The position numbers were made by a program, and so were the translations under genes. The notes under the pieces were generated by a model, which was given only the letters and a program-made list of their open reading frames with translations, made no database searches and was not told the DNA's origin. A stretch of DNA of 64,000 bases, from assembly GCA_964503145.1 (NCBI GenBank), contig CAZCYV010000001.1:372001-436000 (forward strand), given 5' to 3'. The number at the start of each line of letters is the position of its first letter. The stretch's first letter is position 1. The stretch is from RBG-16-57-11 sp964503145. GTDB lineage: Bacteria > Chloroflexota > Anaerolineae > Anaerolineales > UBA4823. This document shows, piece after piece, positions 1-9,245 of this stretch.

Positions 1-1
1 C

Positions 2-1549
2 CTGGAGAGGAACGTCTGGCTGGCGTTGGAGGGAGCGGTAGAAAGCTGGGCCGCCAGCCTGCGCGCCTTCGCTCCCCTGCACATCTCCCAATGGCCCAAT
101 CTACCCCCTGAAAGTGGCGGCGTGTGCCTCTTCGAGGGCCGACTGAAAGACCTGGCCGAGCAGGCGCGGCGAGGCGAAGGGCCTTCTATCGCTTTCGGCG
201 CTGTGCTGACCGCCTTGCCCCGCCCGAACCAGGCCTTTTGGACGCTTTCGGCGTTGTGGGCCGGATGGTTGTGGGGTCATACGGCGACGGCCTCGTTCAA
301 GAGCGTGTTGCACCGTCGGCGCTACGACTGGGAATGGCACACCGAGGCGCTCCATTCTGCTATGCGCAATCTGGCATCCCTGATTCCTCCGCAGACGCCC
401 ATCCTGGGGCTGGTCAGCGAGGCCGAGCCGGGGTTGCTCAGCGCGGCGCTCCTGGCCGCCGAACTGGCCGGCTTCGATCTGCAAGACCTGGCCCTGCGCG
501 CCGAGGAACGGCTGGCTCAGGCTCTGTGGAAGCGCGCCGCATCCGAAGCTGCGGAGCGCCGCGCCCCAGCCGCGACGCAGTTGCAAAACCTGGTTGGCGA
601 CGTTCAGGCGGCAGCTCGAGAGCACCTGCGCCAGATTGGTGAACCAATCGGCTACCTGCAATTGCACGCAGCGACGCTGTGCGCGCTGGCGCAATCGCAT
701 CGCCTGCTGACGGCCGAGAAACCAGACGCCTCGCCAGCCGAGCGTTTCAAGCAACTTGGCGCAGCACTGGAAGAAGCGTTCATCCAGCCCAACGCTTTCA
801 GCCGCTATGGCGGGAGCAGCCGGGCGCTGGAGACAGGCTGGTGGTGGCTACCTGAAGAACCTTCTCAACGCCGCACCGCGCCGATAGAAGCAGCAACGCC
901 CCCGCTCAACGAGCGCGTCGAGATGGAGTTGGTGCGTTATCTGCAGAAAAATCCAGGATGTTCTTCAGAGCAGGTAGATCAAGCCCTGTGCGCAATCTTT
1001 ACCGGCTTGCTGACCCCCAGCCGCGAACTGATCCTGGAATGCCTGGAGTCTTATGGGGAAATTCTGCCCCCGGATGGGCCGGGCTGGCAGCTTCGCTCGG
1101 AAGACGCCCCGGCGGCCCGACGGGCAGATCTGGAAAAGATGTACGCCCTGTTATCCAGGCTGGGGACACGCCTTGGGTATCAGGTGGGGATGGCGACGAC
1201 AGGCGCGGGCCGCTCCTACGTGATCTGGAATGAACCCGGAGGGCGGCCGGCAGGCATCGCGTTCGCCATCGCCACCGCCATGCTGGCCAGCATCGTCTTC
1301 GGCCAGCCGGCGCAAGACCTGCCGGCTTTGCGGATGATCATCCTGCCCGGCGGACGCGCCCGGCTGGTGGAGTACAAACTCAGCCGAGACCCGCGCCTGC
1401 GCAGCGCCATCCAGGAAGGATGGCGGCTGATCAAGTTTCGCCACCTGCGGCGGCTGGCAGACGACTTAAGCCTGAACCGAGAAAATTTGGAGAAGCTGCT
1501 CGACCAGGACCCCCTGGCCAATCGGGACCCGCAAATGCCCTTGCTTTAG
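2..1549 (+). CDS. Unrecognised protein, 5' end outside the window
   Basis: The reading frame is open from base 2, so the gene begins upstream; a TTG at 26 is a possible but unnecessary start. About 515 residues are visible. I do not recognise the family with confidence. The N-terminal half has a tryptophan-rich stretch (FWTLSALWAGWLWG, about residues 80-93) followed by an RRRYDWEWH motif. Around residues 300-350 a helix-rich segment (VEMELVRYLQKNPG, LLTPSRELILECL) looks like a winged helix. This layout reminds me of the C-terminal region of DNA-methylase-like proteins of Chloroflexota, but no catalytic motif is in view, so this is only a guess. It converges with the penicillin-binding protein gene 10 bases away. 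Confidence 0.5.
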   Translation: MERNVWLALEGAVESWAASLRAFAPLHISQWPNLPPESGGVCLFEGRLKDLAEQARRGEGPSIAFGAVLTALPRPNQAFWTLSALWAGWLWGHTATASFKSVLHRRRYDWEWHTEALHSAMRNLASLIPPQTPILGLVSEAEPGLLSAALLAAELAGFDLQDLALRAEERLAQALWKRAASEAAERRAPAATQLQNLVGDVQAAAREHLRQIGEPIGYLQLHAATLCALAQSHRLLTAEKPDASPAERFKQLGAALEEAFIQPNAFSRYGGSSRALETGWWWLPEEPSQRRTAPIEAATPPLNERVEMELVRYLQKNPGCSSEQVDQALCAIFTGLLTPSRELILECLESYGEILPPDGPGWQLRSEDAPAARRADLEKMYALLSRLGTRLGYQVGMATTGAGRSYVIWNEPGGRPAGIAFAIATAMLASIVFGQPAQDLPALRMIILPGGRARLVEYKLSRDPRLRSAIQEGWRLIKFRHLRRLADDLSLNRENLEKLLDQDPLANRDPQMPLL

Positions 1550-1559
1550 CCGCCCTCGC

Positions 1560-4500
1560 TCAGGGAGCATTGGTGGCCTTTGGGAATCGGACCGCCGAGG
1601 TCCCAGGCTCTGGCGTGGGCGTGGGCGTCTCGGTTGGCGGCAGAGTCGGGGTAGGCGTGAATGTGGGCAAGGGCGTGACCGTCGGCGTCGGGGTCGGAGT
1701 CGGCGTGGGGGTGGGCACCTGCATGTTCAGGCGCACCAAACGCTCAGCATAAGCGCCTTCGGGCCCCTGCAGATACAGGCGCAGGGTGACAATGCCCGGC
1801 GGGAAGTTGCTCACGTCCCAACTGGCAATGATGTCGGGTTGGGTGATGCGGTTGCGGCCTTGAGCCAACACTTCCCATTCCACGGGCTTCTGTCCAAACC
1901 CATAATCCAGACGCCAGAATTCGATATCCTGGGGCGCGTTGATCAACGCATAGACGTTGACCAGCATGTCCTGAATGGTATCGCCATCCTTGGGGTAGGC
2001 GATGATCAACGTAGGCTGCGGATCGCTGGCCGTACATTCACGATTGGGGGCAAAAACCACCGGGCGAGGAAAGCCCATCGCCGCCGCCCAGGCCTGGCCC
2101 TGCCCATCGCGGCGGATCCAGCGCCGCGCTGAAGGATCGCTGACGTTCAACACGAATTTCTCTTCGTTGAACTCCGAGCAAAAGCTGGAAGCGCGCAGGC
2201 CGGTCCAGGTGTCGATGAGCACACGTTGCCACAAATCTTCGCTCGCCGGCAGCGGCGGTTGGTCGATGGCAAACAACTCGCTGCGCTGCCGCGGGCACCA
2301 CTCGGAGGGCGAAGTGCCCGACTCGGCGCAGATGACGCGCTCCACGATGCCGGGCGGGGCGACGAACTGGCTGGGGTTGCCGCCGGTCAGTTTGGGGACT
2401 GCGGCTGTCATCACCCGGTTCCAGATAGGCGCTGCGCCGCTCAGCCCGGTGGTGTTGCGCATTGGAGTGTAGTCAGCGTTGCCAATCCATACTCCTACTG
2501 CCAAATCAGGGTTGTAACCAATCGTCCAGTTATCGCGAAAATCGTTGGTTGTGCCGGTTTTGGCCGCCGCGGGGAAAGGCAGGTTCAGCGGCGAGTTGGC
2601 GCCAAAGGCCGGGGTGCGGGCGCGGTTATCCGAGAGGATCGAAGTGATCAGGTAGGCGTGCTCAGCGCGGATCACCTGCTCCCCTTCGACAGGTTTGTAT
2701 TCATAGACCGTGTTACCGTTGTGGTCGAGGATGCGCAGGATCGCCACTGGCGGGATGCGCCGGCCGTTGTTCGCCATGGTCGAAAAGGCCGAGGTCAGAT
2801 CGAGCAAGCTGACTTCCCCACCACCGAGAGTCAGCGACAGGCCGTAATCATCCCGATCCAATGTCGTGATGCCCATCCGCCGCGCAAAAGCGATCAGCCC
2901 ATCTTCGCCAGGGACGTTCGGGTCGTCATAAATGCCCACAAACTGCAAGGTCTTGACTGCTGGTATGTTGTATGAATTGGCCAGGGCTTCTCGCACGGTG
3001 ACAGGCCCGTGGAAGCGGCCGTCATAGTTCGCCGGTTGATAAGGCGGGCGCGGGTCGTCTGGCCGGCCAGAGGGCGGGAAATCGGTGGGCACATCCCAGA
3101 TCAGCGTCGCCGGGGTCCAGCCCTTCTCGAACGCCGCCAGATAAGTCAGCGGCTTAATCGCCGAGCCAGGCTGGCGCGGACTGACAGCCATGTTGACCTG
3201 ACCATCGATGTCGTCGTTATAGAAATCCGCCGAGCCGACCATCGCCAGGATTTCCCCAGTGGAAGGCCGAATGGCAACCAGAGCGCCATTGCGGGCGTTC
3301 TGCGCCGCCATGGTTTGCACCTGATCGCTGACCGCTTTCTGGGCAAGCTCTTGCAGTTCGGGATCGATGGTGGTGTAAACGCTGTACCCCAGGCGGTAAA
3401 TCGTCTGTGGATCGTACTGCGCTTCCAGCCAGGCGCGCACATAGTTCACCCAATGCGGGTAGCGCATTTGAGCCACCGGCGCCTTGAATGGATATTCCCT
3501 GATCTCGTTGACCGCTTTGGTCGCCGAGAGCACATCGACACAGATGCGCTGCGGGGCATTGCTGACCTCAATGCAATTCTGCTCCTGGCTGAGTTCATAC
3601 ATCAGAGAGAGCACGTCACGATGGCGGCTGAACGCGGCCTCGGGATTGGTGTAAACATCGTACACCGCCGGGGCCTGCGGCAGGCCTGCCAGGAAGGACG
3701 CCTGAGCCAGGGTGAGTTTATCGGCAGTGGTGTTAAAATACGTCTCCGCTGCAGCTTCGACCCCGTAAGACAGATTGCCGTAATTGTTCTCGTTCAGATA
3801 AATTTCCAGAATCTCGTCTTTGGAATAGCGGCGGGTGATTTCAGCAGCCAGGATAGCCTCGCGTAGCTTGCGGGTGTATGTCTGCTCGCGTCGCTCCTCC
3901 GGAGAAAGCAGCAGAGAACGCGCCAGTTGTTGCGTAATCGTGGAAGCGCCGGAGACTGTCTCGCCGCTCTGATAGTTCTGGATGAACGCCCGCAGGATGG
4001 CGAAGACGTCGAAACCGGGATGGCTGTAAAAGCCCTTATCTTCGGTGGCAATGGTAGCTGCCACCATGTAGGGAGAGATCTTAGAGAGAGGAACGTAAGT
4101 TCGCCGACCGGCGTTGGGATCCACAATTTCGTACAGCGCGTTGCCGTTACGGTCAAAGATGCGCAAGGTTTCGAACTGCGAGGCGCGCTGGCGCAGGTCT
4201 GCGATATCCGGCAAGGTGCGCGCAATGCGATAGTATTGCAAGAAAAGGAGCGATACGCCGCAGAAAGCCACGATGACCAGGGCAAAAAGCCCGGCAAAGA
4301 CGGCGCGCAACAGACAACCCAAACTGTCCCGCCAGGTTCGAGACGGCCTGGCAGGGACGACGGGCGCCTGCGGGCGCGCCGGGCGGACGGCTGGCGCCGG
4401 CCTTTTTCGGCGAGGACTTTGAGCAGCGGCAGGCGCTTGCGGCGCAGGCGCGGCAGGGCGCGACGCAGGCCTGGAGGCATAAGCCGGGGCAGACGCACTC

Positions 4501-5027
4501 GTAGCTTGATGATCCTTCTGGGGCGCTGGCCGCGACGGCGGCAAAGCTTCCCGGCCTCCAGGTGTGGGAGGAGGAGAAGCCCGGTACGCGCCCGGGCTTG
4601 CGCGGCCAGGCGAGCGGGGAGTGTAGGGCGTTGTCGCCGGCAGCGGGGGCCTGGGTGATGGCTGGGCGGGCAAGGGTTGAGCGGGCGGCGCTTGAGGGGG
4701 AGACGGCCGAGCAGCCTGCTCCCTGCCGCCGAATGGCGGCGGCGGAATGGGAGGCTGCGTCAGGCGCAACGGGGCCGTATCTTCTTCTTCCGGCGGCGGC
4801 TCATCCAGCACGGGCGTTTCTTGAGGCGGGGTCGTCTGACCGTCTGCTCCAAGAGGCGCACCTGAGCCATCCGGCGCCTCGGACGTGTTATCGGCCATCC
4901 CCTCCAACTCGGATTGGGCAGCATCGTCACCCGATGATGGGGGCGTGACGCTGGCGGCGTCCTCGCCTTCTTCCGTGTTTATCAACAGGCGTCTGAAGCG
5001 CTGACGTGGATCTTCTGCGTCTTGCAT
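1560..5027 (-). CDS. mrcA: Class A penicillin-binding protein (PBP1A-like)
   Basis: Bifunctional peptidoglycan glycosyltransferase/transpeptidase anchored in the cytoplasmic membrane. I chose the ATG at 5027 (1155 residues), directly after the upstream MaoC stop; a TTG at 5048 is the alternative. Seen in order: about 230 residues of Pro/Ala-rich cytoplasmic sequence; one membrane helix (about 240-265); a GT51 domain with EDKGFYSHPGFD (catalytic Glu about 329) and GASTITQQLAR; a transpeptidase domain with the SAIK motif (nucleophile about Ser622), an NSYN motif and KTGTTNDF; a beta-rich extension; and a final Pro-Thr repeat tail of about 55 residues encoded by 1600-1730. The long disordered N-terminus and PT tail make it larger than usual family members (about 700-900 residues). 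Confidence 0.95.
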   Translation of the reverse strand: MQDAEDPRQRFRRLLINTEEGEDAASVTPPSSGDDAAQSELEGMADNTSEAPDGSGAPLGADGQTTPPQETPVLDEPPPEEEDTAPLRLTQPPIPPPPFGGREQAARPSPPQAPPAQPLPAQPSPRPPLPATTPYTPRSPGRASPGAYRASPPPTPGGREALPPSRPAPQKDHQATSASAPAYASRPASRPAAPAPQAPAAAQSPRRKRPAPAVRPARPQAPVVPARPSRTWRDSLGCLLRAVFAGLFALVIVAFCGVSLLFLQYYRIARTLPDIADLRQRASQFETLRIFDRNGNALYEIVDPNAGRRTYVPLSKISPYMVAATIATEDKGFYSHPGFDVFAILRAFIQNYQSGETVSGASTITQQLARSLLLSPEERREQTYTRKLREAILAAEITRRYSKDEILEIYLNENNYGNLSYGVEAAAETYFNTTADKLTLAQASFLAGLPQAPAVYDVYTNPEAAFSRHRDVLSLMYELSQEQNCIEVSNAPQRICVDVLSATKAVNEIREYPFKAPVAQMRYPHWVNYVRAWLEAQYDPQTIYRLGYSVYTTIDPELQELAQKAVSDQVQTMAAQNARNGALVAIRPSTGEILAMVGSADFYNDDIDGQVNMAVSPRQPGSAIKPLTYLAAFEKGWTPATLIWDVPTDFPPSGRPDDPRPPYQPANYDGRFHGPVTVREALANSYNIPAVKTLQFVGIYDDPNVPGEDGLIAFARRMGITTLDRDDYGLSLTLGGGEVSLLDLTSAFSTMANNGRRIPPVAILRILDHNGNTVYEYKPVEGEQVIRAEHAYLITSILSDNRARTPAFGANSPLNLPFPAAAKTGTTNDFRDNWTIGYNPDLAVGVWIGNADYTPMRNTTGLSGAAPIWNRVMTAAVPKLTGGNPSQFVAPPGIVERVICAESGTSPSEWCPRQRSELFAIDQPPLPASEDLWQRVLIDTWTGLRASSFCSEFNEEKFVLNVSDPSARRWIRRDGQGQAWAAAMGFPRPVVFAPNRECTASDPQPTLIIAYPKDGDTIQDMLVNVYALINAPQDIEFWRLDYGFGQKPVEWEVLAQGRNRITQPDIIASWDVSNFPPGIVTLRLYLQGPEGAYAERLVRLNMQVPTPTPTPTPTPTVTPLPTFTPTPTLPPTETPTPTPEPGTSAVRFPKATNAP

Positions 5028-5028
5028 C

Positions 5029-5499
5029 TTATGCCGGACGGGAGGCAATCAATACCGTCCAGTACCCTTTCATCACAACTTCATCCCTCTGGTTGACGAC
5101 AGATACTTCGATCATCACAGAACCCCCTCCGATCCGGCGCAAATCCTTGGTCTCTTTGACTTCGAGCACCACATGCACGGTATCCCCGATGAACACCGGC
5201 TTGATGAATTTCCATTCGTTGATTTCACGGAAGGCCAGCACAGTACCTTCCATGACACCGGTCTGCATCGCCAGGCCAGAGGCAATCGAAGTAACCAGCA
5301 GGCCATGAGCCACACGCTGTCCAAATGGCGAACCCGCACTATACACTGCATCCACGTGAATCTGGTTATAGTCGCCTGAGATACCGGCAAAGTTGACGAT
5401 ATCGGCTTCTGTGATGGTGCGTCCCGCAGTGACGATGCGCTGCCCAACTTGAAATTCGTCGAAGTACATCCCACGCGGCCCAGCAGGAATAGGGCTCAT
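5029..5499 (-). CDS. MaoC-family (R)-specific enoyl-CoA hydratase
   Basis: Hotdog-fold protein of 156 residues, expected to add water to trans-2-enoyl-CoA to give (R)-3-hydroxyacyl-CoA. The hydratase signature is intact: FAGISGDYNQIHVD carries the catalytic Asp and His, followed by FGQRVAHGLL. Start chosen at ATG 5499 because GGAGG lies 7 bases upstream. The PBP gene follows one base after its stop, so the two may be co-transcribed, although no functional link is obvious. It is distinct from the second MaoC gene at 36418, which has a different active-site loop. It could serve fatty acid degradation, polyester metabolism or a nonclassical FabZ role; the sequence does not decide. Confidence 0.88.
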   Translation of the reverse strand: MSPIPAGPRGMYFDEFQVGQRIVTAGRTITEADIVNFAGISGDYNQIHVDAVYSAGSPFGQRVAHGLLVTSIASGLAMQTGVMEGTVLAFREINEWKFIKPVFIGDTVHVVLEVKETKDLRRIGGGSVMIEVSVVNQRDEVVMKGYWTVLIASRPA

Positions 5500-5554
5500 A
5501 GCTACCTCCGGTCAATGTTTGCCAAATATGGTAAATTCTAGCACAAAATACGGT

Positions 5555-5560
5555 TAAAAT
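5555..5560 (+). promoter_or_regulatory. Candidate -10 box (TAAAAT) 6 bases before the glycosidase ATG
   Basis: TAAAATTCAGCT runs directly into the ATG at 5567. The TSS predicted 6-8 bases after the box would fall on or next to the start codon, so the mRNA would be leaderless. There is no Shine-Dalgarno sequence in the 20 bases before the ATG. I see no good -35 hexamer. The same TCAG follows the boxes before moaC and before the small ORF at 41008. Confidence 0.5.
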
Positions 5561-5566
5561 TCAGCT

Positions 5567-7945
5567 ATGCGAGAGTGGCAACTCAAGGCTGGCAATCCGC
5601 TGACGCTGACGCTGGCCAACGACGTCCGTCTGGGCCCCACCGACTACTGCGATGACCACATCTGGGAGCTATCGCTGAGCGGCGGTGATCCCCCAGCCCT
5701 GGCAGCAACGACTTCTTACGGGCTGCGTGCTCGCTCCATGCGCATCTTCCCGCGCTTCACCCTGGGGGAAATCACCCTGACCGATCCCAATGATTTCGCC
5801 CAGCCGCCGATCGTGCGCCAGATATTTCCAAACTTCATCTTGCTCACTTTCTCGCCTTTCCCGGATCTGGACGTTACCGCTGAATATTGGGTTCCCCAAC
5901 CCCATACCCTGGCTGGCCGAGTGCAAATTACCCACACTGGACACAAAGAATGTAAATTGTCCTTCGAAATCGCTGCGCGCCTGGCGCCCACCGAAGGCCA
6001 GCGTATGGCGCCTTTCGAAATGCAGGCCGCCACCATTCTGAGCGGGCTGAGCGGCGGCCTTGCGCCAGTGTTGTTCATGACCGGAGGCGCTAAGGCTGGC
6101 GCGGGGCCTTACCCTTCCCTGGCATTGAAGATGGAACTAAGCCCTGGCGAGACGCGCCAGATCATCTGGGTGCAGGCTGCATTGACTGACCGAGAGGCGT
6201 CTTTTGATCTGGCGCGCGCGATTGGCGCATCTAAGTGGGAGGCAGAGCGCACGCGCCTGGAACTGTTGAACAGCAGTCTGGTGGAAGTTTACACCGGCGA
6301 AGCGGACTGGGATGCGACATTTCTGCTGGCTCAGAAGCAGGCGCTCCATCTGATGGTTGGTCCTACCTCCCACTTGCCCCATCCATCCTTCGTCTTGAGC
6401 CGCCAGCCTGATCAAGGATACTCGCCACGCGGTGATGGCAGCGATTATGATCATCTGTGGAATGGGCAATCGCCGCTGGAATCCCTATACCTTGTGGACC
6501 TCTTGCTACCGTCCGCTCCGGAATTGGCGCAGGGTCTGGTTCGTAATTTTCTGGCGGTGCAAACCGAGGATGGCTTCATTGACTGGAAACCCGGGCTGGG
6601 GGGCCAGCGGAGCAAAATTCTGGCTACGCCGGCCCTCGCCGCCCTGGTATGGCGGATCTACGAAACCACAGAGCAGGCTAGCTTTCTGGAAGAGACCTTC
6701 GATGCTCTCATGAAGTTCAATCGACTCTGGTTCAGCCGCGACCATGACCGCGATGGCGACGGTATCCCCGAATGGGATCACCCGTTACAGGCAGGCAACG
6801 ACGATCATCCAATCTACTCTCAATGGCACGACTGGTCGCAGGGCGTCGACATCTCGACCGCCGAAAGCCCAGCGTTGTGTTCCTTTTTGTACCAAGAGTG
6901 CACCACACTGGCGCGCATTGCGCGTCTCCTTGGCCGTACGGAAGCGATCCCCAACCTGGAGGCCACAGCCGAACAGCTCAAATCGGCTGCCGAGAAAGCC
7001 TGGAACGAGGTGACGGCAAGTTACTATGATTGGGATCGCGATACCCATTTCAATACACATGGCGAACTTCTGGCCAGTGGCAACGGTTCAGGCGACCTGA
7101 TCCTGCGGCGGGAGTTCCCCGAGCCGGTGCGGCTGCTCATCAATATTCATACCGACGCCGCAGTAAGGCGTCACCCACTGATCTTCGTCCATGGCAAGGG
7201 CGCCACAGGCAACCGACGCGTGGAGCGTCTGCAGGATGAGCAATTCCGCTGGACGCCGGGGCACGGCAGATTGACAGGCCGCTATGTCTATAAAAGCCTG
7301 GAGCGCATTGAGATTCACGGATTGGAAGAAGAGGATCAGATCGAGATTTCCAGCGTAGGATACGATTTTCAGGATGCCAGCGCGTTGTTGCCCCTCTGGG
7401 CAGAAATCCCATCAACGGAACGCGCTCAAAAGCTGGTGGAAGACACGTTGATGAACGCGCAACGCTTCTGGAGGCCATACGGCGTCGTTGCCTGTCCTCA
7501 ACCGCCAGATGGCGATGAGGCAGGTATTTGCTCCAGCATCAACCTGCTCTGGAATTGTTTAATCGGCGAGGGGCTGGTGAAATATGGTTTCCTGGAACAG
7601 GCTGCTGAACTGATGGCGCGTTTGATGAAGGGCATTATCCAAAATTTGAAAGGCGAAGGAGCTTTCCGCCAACAGTACCACGCCGAAAGCGGCCAGGGGC
7701 TGGGTGAGCGGAATGCGTTACAGGGCCTGGCTCCGTTAGGGCTGTTCATGGAAATTCTGGGAGTGCGCCTGATCTCGTCGCAACGGGTCGCTCTCAGCGG
7801 AACCAACCCATTTCCCTGGCCAGTTACGGTAAAATATCGGGGACTGACGGTGCTGCGACAGAAAGAAAAAAGCGTTGTCATCTTCCCCGATGGACAGGCG
7901 GTGACGGTTACCGACCCGACGCCGCGGATCGTCTCGCTGGAATAG
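5567..7945 (+). CDS. GH63-like (alpha/alpha)6-barrel glycoside hydrolase
   Basis: Protein of 792 residues without a signal peptide, so probably cytoplasmic. The N-terminal ~230 residues are beta-rich. The rest is alpha-helical and carries motifs I associate with clan GH-G enzymes: DYDHLWNGQSPLESLY (about 290-305), an acidic RDHDRDGDGIPEWDHP segment (about 394-409) that resembles a metal-binding loop, and WHDWSQGVDISTAESPA. GH63 members hydrolyse alpha-glucosides or glucosyl-/mannosylglycerate. The exact substrate is not clear from sequence. Start at ATG 5567, which has a -10-like box 6 bases ahead and no SD. It is divergent from the MaoC/PBP pair. The c-di-AMP receptor genes follow 54 bases downstream. 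Confidence 0.72.
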   Translation: MREWQLKAGNPLTLTLANDVRLGPTDYCDDHIWELSLSGGDPPALAATTSYGLRARSMRIFPRFTLGEITLTDPNDFAQPPIVRQIFPNFILLTFSPFPDLDVTAEYWVPQPHTLAGRVQITHTGHKECKLSFEIAARLAPTEGQRMAPFEMQAATILSGLSGGLAPVLFMTGGAKAGAGPYPSLALKMELSPGETRQIIWVQAALTDREASFDLARAIGASKWEAERTRLELLNSSLVEVYTGEADWDATFLLAQKQALHLMVGPTSHLPHPSFVLSRQPDQGYSPRGDGSDYDHLWNGQSPLESLYLVDLLLPSAPELAQGLVRNFLAVQTEDGFIDWKPGLGGQRSKILATPALAALVWRIYETTEQASFLEETFDALMKFNRLWFSRDHDRDGDGIPEWDHPLQAGNDDHPIYSQWHDWSQGVDISTAESPALCSFLYQECTTLARIARLLGRTEAIPNLEATAEQLKSAAEKAWNEVTASYYDWDRDTHFNTHGELLASGNGSGDLILRREFPEPVRLLINIHTDAAVRRHPLIFVHGKGATGNRRVERLQDEQFRWTPGHGRLTGRYVYKSLERIEIHGLEEEDQIEISSVGYDFQDASALLPLWAEIPSTERAQKLVEDTLMNAQRFWRPYGVVACPQPPDGDEAGICSSINLLWNCLIGEGLVKYGFLEQAAELMARLMKGIIQNLKGEGAFRQQYHAESGQGLGERNALQGLAPLGLFMEILGVRLISSQRVALSGTNPFPWPVTVKYRGLTVLRQKEKSVVIFPDGQAVTVTDPTPRIVSLE

Positions 7946-7999
7946 GCCCGTTCAACAGGACAAACCTCTGGAGCAACCGAGTGAGAGGAGGCCGGACTG

Positions 8000-8332
8000 A
8001 TGAAAATCAATCGCTTGATGGCGGTCGTTTTGCAAAGCCAGGATGTCGATAGCGCAATCGAAGGTCTGACCAAAGCCGGACTCAAGGTTACGATTTTGTC
8101 CAGCACAGGCGTATTTTTGGGCAGCCGAAACACCACATTGCTCATTGGCCTGTCGGCAGGCCAGGAAGCTGAGGCAGTGCGAATACTCAGCGAGACGTGC
8201 CGGCGCAGAGTGGAATATGTGGCGACTCCCCTGGAGGGAGCCCCCTTTCACTTGCCTTTGACCACCCCCGTGACTGTCGGTGGGGCGACGGTTTTTACGC
8301 TCAAAGTGGAACGCTACGAGGTGATCCGATGA
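8000..8332 (+). CDS. Cyclic-di-AMP receptor-like PII protein, copy 1 (DUF970/DarA/PstA)
   Basis: 110-residue PII-like fold protein. Family members are homotrimers that bind cyclic di-AMP at subunit interfaces. The opening MKINRLMAVVLQSQDVD and the STGVF...NTTLLIG loop (residues 35-49) fit DUF970. The usual signature is TGGF followed by GNTT; here TGGF has become TGVF (36-39) while NTT (44-46) is kept. A strong SD (GAGAGGAGG) sits about 9 bases before the ATG. The stop overlaps the start of a second copy as ATGA, so the two are translationally coupled. The ligand is inferred from the family; no cyclase or phosphodiesterase gene lies in this window. Confidence 0.85.
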   Translation: MKINRLMAVVLQSQDVDSAIEGLTKAGLKVTILSSTGVFLGSRNTTLLIGLSAGQEAEAVRILSETCRRRVEYVATPLEGAPFHLPLTTPVTVGGATVFTLKVERYEVIR

Positions 8333-8595
8333 AGCTGATTATCACAGTGATTAGCGACAACGATAATGACCCTGTTACTACGGCGCTCATTACCGCTGGC
8401 TTTCGGGTAACGCGCGTGGCTTCCACGGGCGGTTTTTTCCGGCGTGGATCAAGCACTCTGATGATCGGCGTCAGCGATGAAAAAGTGGATGAAGCAATCG
8501 ATGTCATCCGCAACAGCGTCTCTCCCGCTCAAGAAGCAGGTATGAAGCGCGCCACGCTTTTTGTACTCAATGTGGAGCACTTTGTACAAATTTAA
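8329..8595 (+). CDS. Cyclic-di-AMP receptor-like PII protein, copy 2
   Basis: 88-residue paralogue of the preceding gene. I place the start at ATG 8329, inside an ATGA overlap with the stop of copy 1; a longer frame from 8197 adds only antisense-like residues. It opens MKLIITVISDNDND. Its signature loop is complementary to copy 1: TGGF is intact (33-36), but GNTT has become GSST (40-43). It has the usual family length, whereas copy 1 is about 20 residues longer. The tail ends VLNVEHFVQI, matching the family's final beta strand. The tight coupling suggests equimolar synthesis and possibly a mixed oligomer, which is inference. Confidence 0.85.
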   Translation: MKLIITVISDNDNDPVTTALITAGFRVTRVASTGGFFRRGSSTLMIGVSDEKVDEAIDVIRNSVSPAQEAGMKRATLFVLNVEHFVQI

Positions 8596-8619
8596 GCCGG
8601 GGCAGCCGGAAGTTCTGGT

Positions 8620-9192
8620 TTACTCGTGAAACTCTTCAACCTGGTACGTCTGAACGCGCAGCTTCTTTCTGCGCCACAGATCCTCTGGCGCCCCCATCTT
8701 GTAGCATAAATGATCCAGAAAAGTAGGCGCATCGGGCAATTTTTCCCAGACCTGGGGGAGAAATGTGGCGCGCAGGCGCCCATCAATTAGGGTCACACCG
8801 TCAACCCCAGGCCGCAAGCGCGCCAGCAAATCTTCCGGCGATGTGTAATCCAACTCTTGTGGCAAAGTCAGCCGAGAGATTTCGATTTTGATCTCTGGCA
8901 ATTCAGCCGGCTGAACCGGCGGGAAGCGATAGTCCTGCAAGGCAGCGGCGATTGCATGTTCACGAACATCCTCCGCCAGCGGCTGATATGGCTCCAGAGC
9001 GCCAACACAGCCGCGAAGTTTTCCCTGGCGAGTAAGGGTGACAAAACTGGCGCCGGGCTGGCGCAGTGCTGGCGGCAAGGATTGCAAGTCCAGAGGCGGC
9101 AACACTTCGCCGCGCACCCCGGCTTCCAACGCCTGACGAGCCAGCTTTAGCAGCAGCGAACGCTCAGCAGGAGAAAGGGGTTCCAGGGACAT
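8620..9192 (-). CDS. AMMECR1 domain protein
   Basis: 190-residue stand-alone AMMECR1 protein. The family hallmark LRGCVGAL is present (about residues 60-67), as are FPPVQPAELPEIKIEIS and a LRPGVDGVTLIDG segment. AMMECR1 proteins are widespread in bacteria, archaea and eukaryotes; their biochemical role is unsettled. Start at ATG 9192 with GGGAGG about 6 bases upstream. It faces the c-di-AMP receptor pair tail to tail, 24 bases apart, and is downstream of a flavin reductase on the same strand. No memo-like or radical SAM partner gene is adjacent. Confidence 0.9.
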   Translation of the reverse strand: MSLEPLSPAERSLLLKLARQALEAGVRGEVLPPLDLQSLPPALRQPGASFVTLTRQGKLRGCVGALEPYQPLAEDVREHAIAAALQDYRFPPVQPAELPEIKIEISRLTLPQELDYTSPEDLLARLRPGVDGVTLIDGRLRATFLPQVWEKLPDAPTFLDHLCYKMGAPEDLWRRKKLRVQTYQVEEFHE

Positions 9193-9245
9193 GGCAGCCC
9201 TCCCGGGTGATCACCTCGTACGAGCGACAAAAGTTATGGCTATCG

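Noticed and set aside
1420..1752. Gly-Val repeat ORF on the plus strand
   Set aside because: It is the antisense of the PT-rich tail of the penicillin-binding protein; no SD and no independent support.
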